This document shows positions 43,601 to 58,600 of a stretch of DNA of 64,000 nucleotides, one piece after another. The stretch's first letter is position 1, and every line of letters begins with the position of its first letter. The translations under genes were made by a program, and so were the position numbers. The notes beneath the pieces are model-generated. The model had not been told where the DNA came from, ran no database searches, and saw only the letters and a list, made by a program, of their open reading frames with translations. Source of the stretch: Symsagittifera roscoffensis (Eukaryota; Xenacoelomorpha; Acoela; Convolutidae); assembly GCF_963678635.1 (NCBI RefSeq), contig NC_087064.1:69616123-69680122 (forward strand), in the 5' to 3' direction.

Positions 43601-46600
43601 AGATGGGAAAAGTCAACGAACGCAGGGAAACATTAAAACTGATTTTCGAATTTCAAAGTAAAAACCATATGGCCTTAAACCGATTACGTCTCAAATGGCA
43701 TAATTCCCAAATGGCATAAAAATCAAAAAATCCCAAATGCATAAATTTCATGCAACAGTTGCATTGAAAAAATCGAGAGTAATTTTTTCGTGAACAATGT
43801 GAGAAAATTAGTCAAGTTGTCAATTCAAATGTTGATTGAAATTTTATCTTGAAAAAGTTGTAGAATTTTTTTAATCAAAAGCAAGAAGCATAAGCTTGCG
43901 GTTATTAATAAGCTGCTTGTGGTCAATTTTTTCGACAAATTTGTTGCGTAACATTTGTTTGGAAGCAATTAATTCCAAGCCTTGTTCATATGCTTTCGTT
44001 CCTAGCGAAATGTTAGAATTAGAAATTGATAGAAAACGTTTAAATTACAATGAACTTGAAATTTATGCCATTTTCGAAAAAATCCAATTTTATGCAATTT
44101 GGGAATTATGCCCTTTGGGAAGTTACCCTTAAACCTTTTGAGTTTGAAGAAGAATTTTTGATTGACACTTTTTGCTAACTTCAACTGAATTTCATAAAAC
44201 TGGATCAATAGGATTTTAAACCGCTGGTATATCTGAAAATTGAAATCCTGTTTCAAAATTAGAAGTCGATCACGTTTTTCGTGAAGTTTTCACTTTTGCT
44301 ACTCAAAAATGGAGTTAATTTTCCTTTTAACAAAGAATTTCAAAGTAATAACCATGTTGCTTAAATGCTTTTTGAATTTCAAGAAAAATTTGTGATTGAA
44401 ATTTATTGGCTAATTTTAACGTAATTTTAGAAAACTGGATCAATAGGTGAAGCTTTTATTCCGCAGGCAAACTTGAAAATTTGAATCCTATTTCAAAACT
44501 AGAAGTCGATCACGTTTTTCGTGACCTTCACATTTTTTCTGCTCAAAAATGGAGCTTATTTTCCTTTTAATAGAGAATTTTAAAGTAAAAACAAAATGAC
44601 TTCAAGACTGTTTGGATTTCAAGTATTTATAGTGGATTTTTTTGTAACTCAATTTTCAGAAAACTGGATCAATAGGTTAAGTTTTAATTCCGCTGGCAAA
44701 TCTGAAAATTTAAATCTTATCTGAAAATAAGAACTCAGTCACGTTTTTGTAACCTTAACACTTTTGCTACTCAATAATGGAGTCTATTTTCCTTTTAACA
44801 AAAAAATGAGCGTGAACAAACTTTCTTTAAAAAACATCACGACCTATATGAGATTCTTCCCTACGTCCGTCGACTCTAAATATCATCAAAATGGGTCGAA
44901 TGTATATAATAAGAGGATAATTTGAGCCTTTTAATTAAGCTGTGAAAACGTTTCGAAGCTTCTTTTAGGTCCTACTTGCGAATAAAAAACTTCAGAATTT
45001 AAGAAAAATTTTTTTTCAAATAATTTGATCGTTTTTTTATTCATTTTTAGAAGAAATTTGTTGTTGAAGATGCCTAATTTACTATTTCTGTCATATATCA
45101 AATATGACTAAACTCTATGCTTTCTTTCGATTTATCCCGTCACACTATGGACAAAAATTTCAAAAAAAAAAAAAACTTAGTGGTCGAATCATTTATTGTC
45201 GCAGAAGCTGTGCGAAATATTCGACGCGTTATTGATAACGAAAACTCGATTATTTCTTGCTGAGGTTTACTTAATGTGACTCAAAATAATTCGATAGATA
45301 GGCAACTGGTGTCAAGAGTAGCTACGAGATAGCTACGAGAGTAGCTATGATCAGCATCTCGTACGAGATGATCAAAGATCAGACTCTGATAGCTTCGTAG
45401 ATTAATCTAATTTTTTCCATCTCTGAGGCCGGAATTAACTATTGTAGAGTCATACCTCATAATATTTTATGGGAAAAACTTCTTAGCGGTTACAGCTGGC
45501 TCGAATTTTTGCCTTCCTAGCACAGAATGTTCGTATTGACTGCTGTTTGTTACCAATTTCAACACTAAGCAGAAATCATGTCAGATCTCACAAAAGAACC
45601 AACAAAGTTCAAGAATAATGGTACCAACCTTTAACTATTTACATTAGGAATTTTATTATTTTTCAATCATAGGTACTTGTGTCGCACCTACTTCTCGTCT
45701 CAAAAAGACCCCTCCAAAATTTTCCACGGGAGCAAATCAGACTCCATCCAACTCACCCTCTACTCCACCAACACCCCCTCCCCCAGCATCCACGGATCCA
45801 TTGTTGGTGACAAGCCGAGACAAAAGAGAAGTCGCAAGTCCATACTGTCCATTTTTAAGTGTCAGGTGGGTACTCGCGAGCAGGTTTCGATATTAAATAT
45901 TTTAAAAACCAGATGAAAAAATCAGCTTGTCAATACTTTACTTTCATACCATTTAGCCCCATACCAAAACGATTTTGTAAACCGTTTTTTTTTTTTAATT
46001 TTAAAATCAGAGGTCGACCTTAATTGCTTGAGATAATCAGATTTTTCTTAACTTTTGTCATAAGATAAACACCAAAGCGTTTTTCTACTTTCTTGAAAAA
46101 AAAAAAACACCAAAGTTTCATTCACACCCGCCCCTGCCATCGGATAAAATAGCTTGCCCAACTACGTCCTGAGTGCGCTGTCGCTATGTCAGCTTCATTT
46201 CTAAGAACTCGTGTTATGCATGATAAATAATGTGTTATGCAAAAATAAGAAGAACCTTAAATTTATGCTCATAAAAAGGTTGAACATAATTTTTGAAGTT
46301 TCCGGCCTTTTTTAAGTGTCCGATCCCAACTGCAAGACATTGACTAATTATTTTTTTGAACACAATTTTTGTAAACATCGGAGCATTTAAATTAACTTTT
46401 TTGGCATTTAAGATGGCATAAGTAAATGGCATTGAAGATGCTGTATTCCCAATTACTCGACCAGTTTTTTAACTCCTAATAAGCCCAAAGAAAGGTTTTC
46501 AATGTGATTTCAATAGTTTTTAATTTCAGAGACGGCGTCGCAGCAGGACTAGACAACAGTCCGTCCGGAACTTCTGGAACAACCGGATCCCATTCGAGCC

Positions 46601-49600
46601 ACTCAGATGAAACTGACATCCAGCCAATCTTTTGCTAACTTGATACCATCAGTACTATTTTGTATTTGAATAAAAACCCTATTGAATAATGTTTTGCTTG
46701 ATCTTCAAATTGAAATAGAAGTTTGCATCTTTTCTGCTGTTTTAAAACTACCATGAAATTATTGAAAAAATTATTTCATATCTATCGAAGCACTTATTTC
46801 AAAAAAAGCCAAGTTTTCGCGTAGGTTATGCGTTGAGTTAGAAATGATGTACTAAACTAGCTAAACAGCAGGTAAAAAACAGACATTAAATTTATTGGGA
46901 CTTATTGGGAGCCCGACAGGTTTTTTTTTACAAAATAGACCAAAAGTTTTTGATTAAATCATTGGTTTTGTTTTTAAGAAATCATAAATTTATTGCGCAA
47001 AAAAATAGCAGAGCAAAAACCAAATTTGATATGAACCCAAACATTTGAAGAATGGAGAAAACTTTATATTCGGGGTGTTTTAGTTTTCAACGCAAAATCA
47101 GGTACCCACAAGTATCTAGAAAAACAGGTTTAAAGTTTTTGATTTTTCCTCTAAATTCGAGCGAGAAAAACGAGCCGGAAAGCCTATTTCGTTTTTCAAC
47201 CAAAAGAAGATGCCACAAATAATCATGAGAATAGTAAGAATGATATATCATATTAAAGCCCTTTTATCCCTGATTTGAACCGACATCAATTTTTTTGAAG
47301 TTGTCCCAGTGACGAGAAAAGCAAGCGAGCGAGCAGACTTTTTATAGAAGGATAGGTCATGAAATTTCATTTTTACTCAAGTAAAATGATTTTTTCGAGC
47401 TTTTTTTAGCGCGGTCTCGGGAATAAAATTTTCAGCAATTCAAAAAGAAATACCTGCAAGAAAAAATAAAAACAAGTTATGATTATTTTAAAAACTTTTT
47501 AATTATTTTTTTGTTAAAAAAAATAAAAACAAGTTATGATTATTTTAAAAACTTTTTAATTATTTTTTTGTTAAAATTAACATTTTTTTGATAAAATTAA
47601 CGCCCAATTTGCCTGTTTTATGGCGATTGTCGAATATGCCTAATTATTGGGCTTTTGTCAGATCCTTTTATCACACCACGCTCAAAAAACTACACTAGTT
47701 TGAAAAAAAAACTTTTTTTTAAGAATATGGTGGGAACCTTGTGTTCTAGCCTTGTTAAATCATTTTTTATTTATAAAAACCCACTCAAGTTCAACGAACA
47801 CACCGGTAACTCAACGATATGTTTATATTTTCGAGTTTTTGAAAATCACTCAACTTACGCCCAACAGAAATAGGTAGCTTTCATTGCAATTAACTCGAAA
47901 TTCAGTTTGGGAAAAAACATTTGAGAAAAAACAGCACAAACTTCATGGTTTGAAACACTCCATCTTTTAAACATACCAAATCTGCTTACTCATCTAATTT
48001 GTGTATTAACTGTTTTAAGGCTCTAAGTGTTCTGTTCTCTAACAATTTAAGTGATTTTGATTTGACCAGCCCAAGAAAACGTTCGTGGACGATAAAATAA
48101 ATTGAGTCGAAGGGATTATGCAATTTTTTTTCTGTTTTGAGTGCCTATTACTTAATTCTTAAAGCTTAATTTTCCCTACGCATTAGAAAGGAAGGCCCTT
48201 TACAACATTTCTTCTCAAATGGATTTAAGGGAAACATGACAGCTCGTAACAGCACACATCTCTGAATGTTCTGACTGACCTTTAAAGGGTCTCAAACAGT
48301 TCTTGCTAAAATTTTTTGAATATTTCTAAGTCGTTTTTTTTTCGCCCCATTATAAAAAAATATAATCCGAGTCGTATAGGGAATAATATGACCGATTAGT
48401 TTGCCTAAATTCAATTTCAAATTTGTTTTCAGTGCCGGATAATTCGCATTGCATAAATAATTAACGGCGCCCAATAATTTAGTCCAAGATTATGGCCAAA
48501 TTGGCAATTTTTACACCCACAGAAATTTGCCAGAAACGATTGCACATGAAATATCATTTTGATTCTCAGCTAATTAAATCCATATCTTCATCGGAATACC
48601 ATTCGTTGAAAACTACTTTTTCTATCACCAAAAATAGTCTAAATAAAAAAACGACTAATTGACTCTTAACTGATACTGGAAAATTCGACTGTTTGAACAT
48701 CAGACCACAAATTGGAACTTACGTTCAACAAAATGGCTATCGAAAAAAAACTAAAATAAACAGGAGTCCGTCAAAAACAGGAAAAACGCTCCCCAACAAC
48801 ATATTGCGAATAGACGTAAGAGTATTTCAATATGTCACACAGCCTTAATAACAAAATACTTTTTGTGTAATTATGCATAAACTAATTCAACAAAATAAAC
48901 TCGGTGGACTCCCTCAGGACTCCATGAACATCGCCGCTTCGATTGGCCCACTTCAAGACAAAACTGGAAAGATTTTGAGACAAAACAATGCAAATATAGT
49001 CAACAGTGTTGGTGAATTTGAAAAAACCAAGAAAAGTCAGTTATTTATGAAATTTCCAAAAACAGCTTTGCAAAATTGTTTCATCATTGACCTTTTAATT
49101 GAACTAACCAATCATGTTTGAAACACTCCATCTTGAAACACTCCATCTTTCAAACATACCAAATCTGCTTACTCATCTAATTTTCGTATTAACTGTTCCA
49201 AGGCCCTAAATTTTTTCAAACGATTTAGGTGATTTCACAAACCCAAGAAAACGTTCCTGGACGATAAAATAAATTGAGTCGAAGTGATTATGCATTTTTT
49301 TTTTGGTTTTGAGTGCCTATTACCTAATTCGTAAAGCTTAATTTTCTCTACGCATTAGAACGGAAGACCCTTTACAATATTTTTACTCAAATGGATTTAA
49401 GGCAAACATGACTGCTTGTAACAGGACACATCTCTGAATGTTTTGACTGACATTTAAATGGTCTCAAACAGTTCTTGCTAAAATCTTTTTTGAATATTTG
49501 AACGTCGTTTTTTCTGCCCCATTATAAAATATTATAATCCGAGTCATATAGGGAATAATAAGACCAATAGGCTTGCCTAAATTCAATTTCAAATTTATTT

Positions 49601-52600
49601 TCAGCGCCGGATAATTCGCATTGCATAATTAATTAACAGCGCCCAATAATTTAGTCCAAGATTATGGCCCAATTGGCAATTTTTACACCCACAGAAATTC
49701 GCCAGAAACGATTGCACATAAAATATCTTTTTGATTTTCAACTAATTAAATCCATATCTTCATCGGAATACCATTCGTTGAAAACTATTTTTTCTATCAC
49801 CAAAATTAGTCTGAATAAAAAAAACGACTAACTGATTCTTAAAGTACAATGGAAAACTCGACTCTTTAAACATCAGATTACAAATTGGAATTTAAGTTCA
49901 ACAAAATGGCCATCGATAAAAATAACTAAACAGGAGTCCGTTAAAAACAGGAAAAACGCTCCCCAACAACATATTGCGAATAGACGTAAGAGTATTTCAT
50001 TATTTCACACAGCCTTAATATCAAAATTCTTTTTGCTTAATTATACATAAATTAATTCAACAAAATAAACTCGGTGGACTCACTCAGGACTCCATGAACA
50101 TAGCCGATTCGATTGGCCCACTTCAAGACAAAACTGGACACATTTTGAGACAAAACATAGCAAACATAGTCAACAGTGTTGGTGAATTTGAAAAAACCAA
50201 GAAAAGTCAGTTATTTATGAAATTTCCAAAAACAGCTTTGCAAAATTATTTCATCATTGACCTTTTAACTGAACTAACCAATCATGTGCGAACTGAATCA
50301 AAACTATAAAAAGCGCACAACTCAAGTTGAATTTCAATTCGTTCGCAAATAAAGAGCACAACGTTATATGACAACCAGAAATAAAACAATACTGCTCGTA
50401 TCAGGGCGAAGCCCTGTATGTTCCGACTGCCTTTCAAGAATTTTTTTGTGAAATCATCACCCCAAACGCCATATAAAGTACAAAGTAATAAATTCTTCTC
50501 AAGCTTACGCGTTAACAGCGCGAAATTTATCGCGCGTTGGTACGAAATTGGTCAAAAATATCAATCTTTAAACCTTCATAACTTTACAAACAATGATCAC
50601 AGGTGAAATATTTTTTCAAATTCAAGCTCAGGACAACAATACCTTTTGAATGATATAAAGAAACTGCCGTAAAAAATGGCTAGTTAGATTTTCGAAATTT
50701 TCCTGAAGAAAAAACCACCCCGAGCACAAATATTCCGTTACGAAAGTCGGAACAATAAACACGAAAGAAAACGAATTAGCAAAATATGGAAAGCATTGCA
50801 GCCGACGCTGCACCCGATCAAAAACGATGGAAAAAATAGCGATTTATTATGTACTTATGTCCACGAAGTAATACGTAAAAAACTCAGGCGATACAGCGCA
50901 AGCATAGCACTGTAAACTAGCAGACATAAACTAAGACGGAAGTCACTAACTCGATATACCATAAGCCAAACTCATTTAAGCAAAAAAACAAGGTTATTTA
51001 AGAAATCACAGTTGAGTAACTTACAAAATGACAATGACTATCAATTAATCAAGTATAGTTAAAACATAGGCGCTACGCGCAATACACCGAAGGCATAGAA
51101 ACTGAAGCAAAAACCAAACAACTTGAACAACTAATAATTGAAGAATAACAGTTCTAGAACAAAAAATCGTACTAATACATGTATACACCAAAATTTTGCT
51201 ATATCGAGAAAGAGCCTGAAATAACAGTTCTAGAACTAAAAATCGTACTAACACATGTATAGGTTAAATTTTTGATATATCAACGAAGATCATAAAATAA
51301 CACTTCTAGAACTAAAAATCGTACTAACACATGTATACACCAAAATTTTACTATATTGACAAAGGGCCTGAAATAACAGTTCGTGAGCTAAAATCGTACG
51401 AACACATGTATACACCAAAATTTTGCTATATTGGCAAAGATCATGAAATAACAGTTCGAGAGCTAAAAATCGTACTAACACATGTATACGTCAAATTTTT
51501 GCTATATTGACAAAGATCATGGAATAACAGTTCTAGAGCTAAAAATCGTACTAACACATGTATACACCAAAATTTTGCTATATTGACAAAGATCATGGAA
51601 TAACAGTTCGAGAACTAAAAATGGTACTAACACATGTATACAATAAAATTTTGATATATTGACAAAGATCATGAAATAACAGTCCGAGAACTAAAAATCG
51701 TAGTAACACATGTATACACTAAAATTTTGATATATTGACATAGATCATAAAATAACAGTTCGAGAACTAAAAATGGTACTAACACATGTATACGCTAAAA
51801 TATTGCTATATTGACGAAGAGCCTGAAATAACAATTCTAGAGCTAATAAATAAATGAACGAACAAACCAACAAATGAACGAACAAACCAAAAATAAATAA
51901 ACATAAATAAATAAATGAATAAATAAATACATACATGAATAATAAATAAAAGCAAAACTAAATGAAAGAAAATAATTAAATAAATATAGCAAAAAATATC
52001 AACGAATAAACAAAACACACCTGATAAATAAATAAACCAATAAATCAATATAATAAATCAATACATAAATAAATAAATACATACATAAATAAATAAATAA
52101 ATAAATAAATAAACGCAAAACTGAAATGTACAAATAATTAAATTAACATGAAAAAATATATATCTCATGAACAAATAACCAAACAAACAGACCCATAATA
52201 TAAATAAATGAAAGTAAATGAATTAAATAAATACACATACATAAATAGTAAAAGCAAAACTAAATGAAAGAAAGAATAATTAAATAAATATAGAAATAAA
52301 TATCAACAAATAAACAAAACACACCTGATAAATAAATAAGCAATAAAAAAATCAATCAATACATAAATAAATAAATAAATACATAAATGAATACATAAAT
52401 AAATAAATATATAAATAAATAAAAGCAAAAGTGAAATGTACAAATAATTAAATAGACATGAAAAAAAATATATGAACAAATAACCAAACAAACAGACCCA
52501 TAATATGAATAAATGAAAATAAATAAATGAAATAAATACACATACATAAATAATAAAAGCAAAACTAAATGAAAGAAAGAATAATTAAATAAATATAGAA

Positions 52601-55600
52601 ATAAATATCAACAAATAAACAAAACACACCTGATAAATAAATAAGCAATAAAAAAATAAATCAATACATAAATAAATAAATAAATACATAAATGAATACA
52701 TAAATAAATAAATATATAAATAAATAAAAGCAAAAGTGAAATGTACAAATAATTAAATAGACATGAAAAAATATATATGAACAAATAACCAAACAAACAG
52801 ACCCATAATATGAATAAATGAAAATAAATAAATGAAATAAATACACATACATAAATAATAAAAGCAAAACTAAATGAAAGAAAGAATAATTAATAAAATA
52901 TAGAAATAAATATCAGCAAATAAACAAAACACACCTGATAAATAAATAAGCAATAAAAAAATAAATCAATACATAAATAAATAAATAAATACATAAATAA
53001 ATACATAAATAAATAAATAAATAAATAAAAGCAAAAGTGAAATGTACAAATAATTAAATAGACATGAAAAAATATATATGAACAAATAACCAAACAAACA
53101 GACCCATAATATAAATAAATGAAAATAAATAAATTAAATAAATACACACGCAGAAATAATAAAAGCAAAACTAAATGAAAGAAAGAATAATTAAATAAAT
53201 AAACAAAACACGTGATAAAAATAAACAAAAATAAATATGTACATACATAAATTATAAATAAATATAAGCAAACTAAACATAATTAAATAAATAGAAGAAC
53301 AGATAATTAAATAAATAAAGATGAACAAATAAAGAAGCAAACATACGCAATCACGTGACATAGCGCGATATAGTCCAGCCCACATGATAATTGATAACTG
53401 TGGACGTTATTTGTCGACACTTGACAACAGACAACATTAAAAAAAAACCCGTTACACGATACCATAACACCTTGACTAAAGTCTTCGGTGTAATTACTTG
53501 TATCAAAAGAAAATTCAATCTTTAAAGAAAAAATATTTCGATGATTTAGAAGGTATGCCGAGCAGAAGCAGGCAAACCTTAGTCCGAAAATTCAAGTTTT
53601 CCATAAAAAAATTAAATTTCATCAGATCGAAGAAGAGGTACGGTCGAGACTGGAACCCTGGACGTTATATTCTGAAGTTGGGTGGTTTAATTCTAGACTA
53701 AGTGAGAAAAGGCCTGAAGGATGTTGACTTTACATAATAAAGCAAGGTCAAGTTCTTAGCAAGAAAATTAAACTCAACTGGACGCTTCAAATCGTTAGAT
53801 AGATTTATAATTTCCCCCTTACAATTCTACTGTAACGAATTGTTGCCTCAACAAAACACCACAGTTCAGTTCCCAAAATAGGTCTGAAAAAAAAAACAGC
53901 AATTGCATCACCAACGATTCTCCTCGACGGAAGATTCAGCGATACCTTCGTATCCTGAATTGCCTATATCAATGATTATACAATTTCCGGCCATCTTGAA
54001 TCAAATTTATCCTCGAATTTCGATAAGACGAAAATCTAAATGGCTATGGGGGCGCCTTGTTTCAATCATCAAAGGAATTTTTTTTAACCTAGACTTTGAT
54101 ACACTAAAACATGGCCAAATTCTGCCGCAATGTTTTTGATACGCATGAAAGTCAATTTTTTGATACGCATGAAAGTCAATTCAATATCATGAACTATCAG
54201 CTGTCAAGAGATTCACTTTCAAGAGATCTGCTTTGAACTACGAATTTCGACTGAACGTGTGAAAAGAAATTAAAAGATTAGAATAATGAATTGAAGAAAG
54301 TACACTCTTCAATATACATTCTACTACTTTTTTGAAAATTTCACTGAGAGTGTATGCGAAACAAGAAAAAAATGATAATCTAAAGAAAATGATGACTAAA
54401 AGGCATACTCAACTTTTAACTTTTCCATAAAACTGTTTGTTTTTCATGTTCGAGCTCATTTCAACAAACCTTTTCAAACCCGACACCAAAAACGATATCG
54501 ATTTGGCCATGAGCGCTGCCAATATAACCCACACGAGTCTAGGTTACATTTATCTCATCTACATATTGATTCTCATATTGCATTTTGTGTAAATTTGTTG
54601 ATTACGAAGCCCGATTCGCTGAAGTTTGGTATGATTGTAGATATTTTACCCCAATCAATTTGTTTTTCAACCTTTTTGTTCACTGCCTTAGATATATTAA
54701 ATCAGATAAATTTACAGGACTTATTTTTTTTCAATGGTCCGCCAAATACATGCTGCCATAAAAATAAGACGAACTTTTCGGTGAAATCTTCTGTGCTCAA
54801 CTTGATTTTCAGTTAGTTAAGCTTCAGCAAGACGTTGCTTTTTCAATTCCCGCTGACATTCTGGGTTTCAAACGTTAAAAATTCCCAAGTTGCTTCGATG
54901 ATTTAGCAAAAATGCTCACGATGATTAAAAAAAACCAATTCATTGAAAACTTCTGGTGAAATACTACCTTTTTTTTCATTTCTATCAAATCATTCAGAAA
55001 CACTTACGGGACTTTTCCGGTGCATTGCTCCTATTTGTCAATGTATAAATCATATACTTTTCGTCTGACCACTCACAGGGGGTGTGCCGGAAACATTTCC
55101 TTGACAAAGGTGTTTTTTTTTTCCTGAGGAAACCCAATGTGCCATATAAAAGACCTTTGTAGTCGGAAATTGGAACATAAATGCCGAAATAATTCAAGTG
55201 CCGGACGAAACTGATCGTTTCATCTTTGGGCTTGAGGCCAAATTACGACTATGATATTGGATGACACTTATCACTCACAATCTGATTCAACAATCTATGC
55301 AAAAACAATTGTTAGCTGCGCTAAACTCGAGGCAATGATAAATACTGCTTATTACCCAAAGCAGTTTTATTTGAAACAATAATTCTTTTTTCACTTTTTG
55401 TTTTCGGGTCTTCTTTAAAAACTATTTATATTATACTATCAAAGTTGGTTAGTGTCAATGTCTAGTTGAAAAGGCACTGAAACGCTGCAAAGATCGAGAA
55501 AGCCTACTTTAAACTTTAAAATTATCAAACTTTATTACATTATTAATTGTATCAATCCGAAATCATTACGTAGTTGTTTCAAACCCTTTTTTTCATCGTC

Positions 55601-58600
55601 TTTTAATTTATTTTGGTTGCCTTTTAATCGAATTATTTGTTCGATTTTCGGCCGATTTAACAGCTGGCATGGTCACATCGAAAAATATACAAAAAACATG
55701 GATCGCTTTCCTCAGAACAAGAAATGAAACAACAATAACCGATAGCTTGATTCCATTTTGAAAAAAATCACTAAATCAATTTTTATTAGTCTAATGCAGC
55801 CTAAAACTTATGTTTTGTTGACCTTTATGTTCTAAGGCTTTTTTAGAATGTTTCATTACCATACAATGTGTAAATTTTATATCGAGTAAAAAAATTCAAG
55901 AAAAAACAAAGAAAATTCAATAATCTAATTTTCACTCACCGCCACGCGCAATACAAGAAGTGCTACTAGTATTGAATTTGACAAACTATTATTGTTCCGA
56001 CTTTCGTAACGAAAGTAACCGAATATTTGTGCTAGGGTTAGTTTTTTCATCAGACAAATTTCGACTTTTAACTAGCCATTTTTGACAAGAATTTTCTTGT
56101 ATCATTTAAAAGGTATTGTTGTCCTGAGCTTAAACTTAAAAAGATAGTTCTCCTAGAAATATTTTTCATGAAATTATGAGGGTTCGAAGAGTACCATTTT
56201 GGTCAATTTGGGACAATTAACGCACGATATATTTCGCGCTAGTAACGCGTAAGCAAAAATTTAATCCGTCTTAGAAATCGTTCTAAATTGGTTGAAGGAA
56301 GCTGAATTGACATAATTGATTTGATACTAGGAGCGAAATTCATCACTTTGTACTTAATATGGCATGTGGGGGATGATTTTCACAAAAACTCTCACATATT
56401 TTTTAAATGTATATTTTATTTTTATTACATTTAATATTAAAAAGTTATTTTTGCTCCATAGACCATAAAAGGTAGACGGAACATTCAGGGCTTTGCCCCG
56501 ATAGAAGGAGCCTTGCTGTTTTGAGTTTCGAAAAAATTGAGGAATATATATGCTTGGGGTTCTTTTTATATTTAGACCAATTTCTGAGAGAAATCTAGAG
56601 TGGGGCTCAAAAGCCTGCGTGTTTTCCCAAAATTTCTCCCAAACGGGTGAGTAACGCATTATCCTAAGCACCCTCTAAGCCTGCGTAAACTGCTCGTTTA
56701 ATACTTTGAACGCACTGATTATTAATGATGAAGAAAGCGTAATCCGTATTATTATCCCCGCACAAAACTATTCTGAATTGAAATTAGGAAAGCTGAATTG
56801 GTCATATTATAGATCCTACTTTGATGAAAGTGACGGAAAATTTGTGCTCGGAGTGGTTTCTTTCTTCAGACAAGTTTCGATATTTTAACTAGCCATTTTT
56901 GACTGAATTTTTTAACATCATTTGAAAGGAATTGTTTACCTGAGCTTAAATTTGAAAAGATATTTTACCTGGTATCATTTTTCGTGAAACTGGGATAATT
57001 AACGCATGATAAATTTCGCGCTATCGAGGCGAAAGCGTAGATTTAATACGTCTTAGAAAACGTTCCAAATTAGTTGAAGGAAGCTTATTTGCCTTAATTG
57101 GTATGTTACAAGGAACGAAATTCATCACTTTGTAATTTATATGGCGTGCGGGGAGATGTTTCACAAAAACTTCAAATCTTTTTTAAAAAAAAATATTTTA
57201 ACTTTAGTACATTTCTTTTCTTCACGTTATTAGTGCTGCATAGACCTTAAAAGAAAGTCAGAACATTCAGGACTTCGCCCTGATATGAGGAGTCTCGTTG
57301 TTCTGTGTTTCTAAAGTAGTGAGGAATATATATGCCTTGGGGTTCTTTTTTATTCAGAACAATTTCTGAGAAATTGTAGGGTGGGGCTCAAAAGCCTGCG
57401 TGTTTTCCCCCAAAATTTCCCCAAACGCGTGAGTTACGAATTTTCCTAGAAGAGCTTCAAGCCTGCATAAACTGCTCGTTTAATGCTTTGAACACACTGA
57501 TTAATAATGATGAAATCGTAATCCGTATTATTATCCCCGCACGCATAACTATTCAGCATTGAAATTAGGCAAGCTAAATTGGTCATATTATTGATCCTTC
57601 TTTCTTCGGACAAGTTTCGACTTCTACGTATCAATTTTTGAATTTCGGATTTAAAAAAATCATTAGGTATTGTTGCTCAAATTTAAAATCATAAGCTCAA
57701 ATTTAAAAAGATGGATCACTGGTGTTTGTTAAGTTACGCGGGTTTAAAGATTGCCAGTTTGGTACAATTAACGCGCGATAGATTTCGTGCTTTTAACGCG
57801 TAAGCCGAAACTTCATCCGTATGGGAAATCGTTCCAAATTGAATCGAGACAAGCTATTTGGTCTAATGAATACTTTGCTAAAGCGAAATATATCACTTTG
57901 TACTTCAAATAGCGTAAAATTTTTAGAAGGTGATCCATTTTGGAAATCGAACACTATTATTCAAAAAACAGTCGGAACATTCAAGGTTTGCCCTGATACG
58001 AGTAGTCTTGTTTCCTTATACGACTCAAACATTTCACTTAATAATTGATATTGACAGTGCAGATTTTCTACTCTATCAAAATGTTCTTTACCAAAAGCTA
58101 CTGGAAACCACTGAAAGACGATCAAAACATTCAGAGTTTTGCCCTCATACTTGTGCATATACTCCATTTGTTTTATCTTGACGAAAAAAAAACTATAGTT
58201 AGGGCGATCGAGCTAAATTATCAACATGTTTCTAACGAACTCGAGTAGTGGTGGTTTGTCAATCATGACTCAGCGACAGAGCATGTTTTCAGTTTTTTCT
58301 CTCATCTTAATGGTCGAGAAACGTAGTATAATTCAACTTCGAGCTGAATGGAGTCTTTTCTCGTTTCTTTTGGCATAGTATATACATACCATTAAGCAAA
58401 GTAAATGTAAACTAGCGATTTGATTCATAGTTTATGCAAGAACAGAGTGGTTGGTATATCTTCAATTTCTACTATTTGTGTATGCGAAGCATGGAAAAAT
58501 GATTCCAAAAGGTCTACACAATATAAACATTTCTTTCTTGTTCTCAGCTATTTGATATTCATTCACGCATTCACTCTTCAGATCACGTGAAAAGAAACGC

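Larger units (their letters stand above)
42546..45672. other. Receptor intron 7, repeat-rich
   Basis: No gene supported. A hairpin-bearing repeat at 43,085-43,180 (TCCTCTGGGGAGGA) is related to 39,945-40,060. The 44.15-44.83 kb tandem repeat and the 45,355 palindrome lie here. Confidence 0.45.

Noticed and set aside
51140-51845. Regularly spaced repeats as a CRISPR array
   Set aside because: Units are contiguous 76-bp tandem copies without unique spacers, in animal DNA.
51745-53385. Tyr/Ile/Phe-rich minus-strand ORFs resembling membrane proteins
   Set aside because: Reverse translation of AAAT repeats; identical ORFs recur with the 305-bp period.
53498-53701. 67-codon Lys-rich plus-strand ORF
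   Set aside because: No start context, splice sites or family pattern; composition fits A-rich noncoding DNA.
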